In this document: positions 63,400-64,000 of the stretch, piece by piece | How positions within the stretch are numbered: the stretch's first letter is position 1 | How the letters are laid out: every line of letters begins with the position of its first letter | Source of the DNA: Tetradesmus obliquus | Taxonomy: Eukaryota; Chlorophyta; Chlorophyceae; Sphaeropleales; Scenedesmaceae | Assembly: GCA_030272155.1 (NCBI GenBank) | Contig: CP126192.1 | Location: 2,824,501 to 2,888,500 of the forward strand | Direction: 5' to 3' | Length of the DNA stretch: 64,000 nt | Position numbers and translations under genes: made by a program | Notes under the pieces: generated by a model | Seen by the model: only the letters and a program-made list of their open reading frames with translations | What the model was told of the DNA's origin: nothing | Databases searched by the model: none

Positions 63400-64000
63400 G
63401 CTGCTTTGGCGATGGGAGCAAAAGACCGTGATCTGAAAGCTGTTTTAGTAGTGGACAGTTTGCGAGGCAGTGCTGAATTGGCACCTAAGTTGCCTGATGT
63501 AGCCGCTATACAGCGGCAGGTTCCTCGGACTTCCTTGGGACCTAAACCATTGGAACGGCCTGAGGCACAGCTGTCCAACCGACACCCCTGTGGCTGTTGG
63601 GGCAGATCTGTTAATGCATTGGACAGGAACAAGCATAATACATGCCTGGCATCCAACTGCACACATGCACCAACCTACAGTGAGTATGCTGAGGATCAGC
63701 AAAGTCCAGGTGGCACTGGCATGCCAGCTGGCTTGAGTTCTCAATACTTCAACATGCATCCACAGATGTGCCACTGCTACATGACCTTTGATGTATGACA
63801 CATAAATGCGTTGCATGTCCATATGCATTGGTGCTCCTCCCCACAATGCCAGCCCTCAGCTGCTGAAGCAGGGCAGCAGGCCTCAGCTGCTGACGAAGAG
63901 CAGCAGCAACATGCTGGGCTGAATACACACAATGTGTAAATGTGAAAATTCGTTCTTATACACACAAACCACATCACACACTCCAAGCAAGCCAGCACAT
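63400..64000. other. 5' flank of the F-box-like LRR gene
   Basis: Presumably promoter. I see no exon or other clear element in it. Confidence 0.5.

Overview
The window is nuclear DNA of a eukaryote, most likely a chlorophycean green alga. Genes are split by many short GT-AG introns. Products are of plant/algal type: a plant-type LRR protein, a class-I vacuolar NHX antiporter, PIG-P, YIP1 and profilin. The DNA is saturated with CAG/CTG triplets, which read as poly-Gln, poly-Ala and poly-Ser in exons and as CTG tracts in introns. I cannot name the genus. I built gene models by hand, joining GT/AG boundaries so that the reading phase closes at every junction.

Layout. 1-6648 (+): 3' part of a tandem-ectodomain LRR protein. 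9172-12724 (+) and 16551-20119 (+): tandem paralogues of a poly-Q/poly-A nuclear-type protein with a basic patch and leucine zipper. 23869-34548 (-): a 15-exon gene for a 2339-residue secreted/membrane protein with signal peptide, right-handed beta-helix, Cys-rich module and multi-pass membrane domain. 35340-37000 (-): YIP1/YIPF5-type Golgi protein. 37922-44546 (+): NHX Na+/H+ antiporter with a 9-nt microexon. 45479-47337 (-): small C2-domain protein. 48665-50201 (-): PIG-P of GPI-anchor synthesis. 51027-59638 (+): a 2079-residue protein with two N-terminal hydrophobic segments, a very long Gln/Ala coiled coil and a C-terminal profilin domain. 61355-63399 (-): LRR protein with an F-box-like N-terminus. 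The remaining stretches are intergenic, some with local repeats.

The genes are ordinary eukaryotic neighbours, not an operon; several share a secretory/endomembrane theme (YIP1, PIG-P, NHX, two surface-type proteins). The most striking item is the membrane-anchored coiled coil ending in profilin, a domain order I do not recognise and which suggests a membrane-to-actin tether.

Two genome-style features recur. Pure CTG tracts sit on the sense strand just upstream of 3' splice sites in most genes. Short tandem duplications copy exon ends together with their splice sites, leaving 'ghost' exon pieces in introns.
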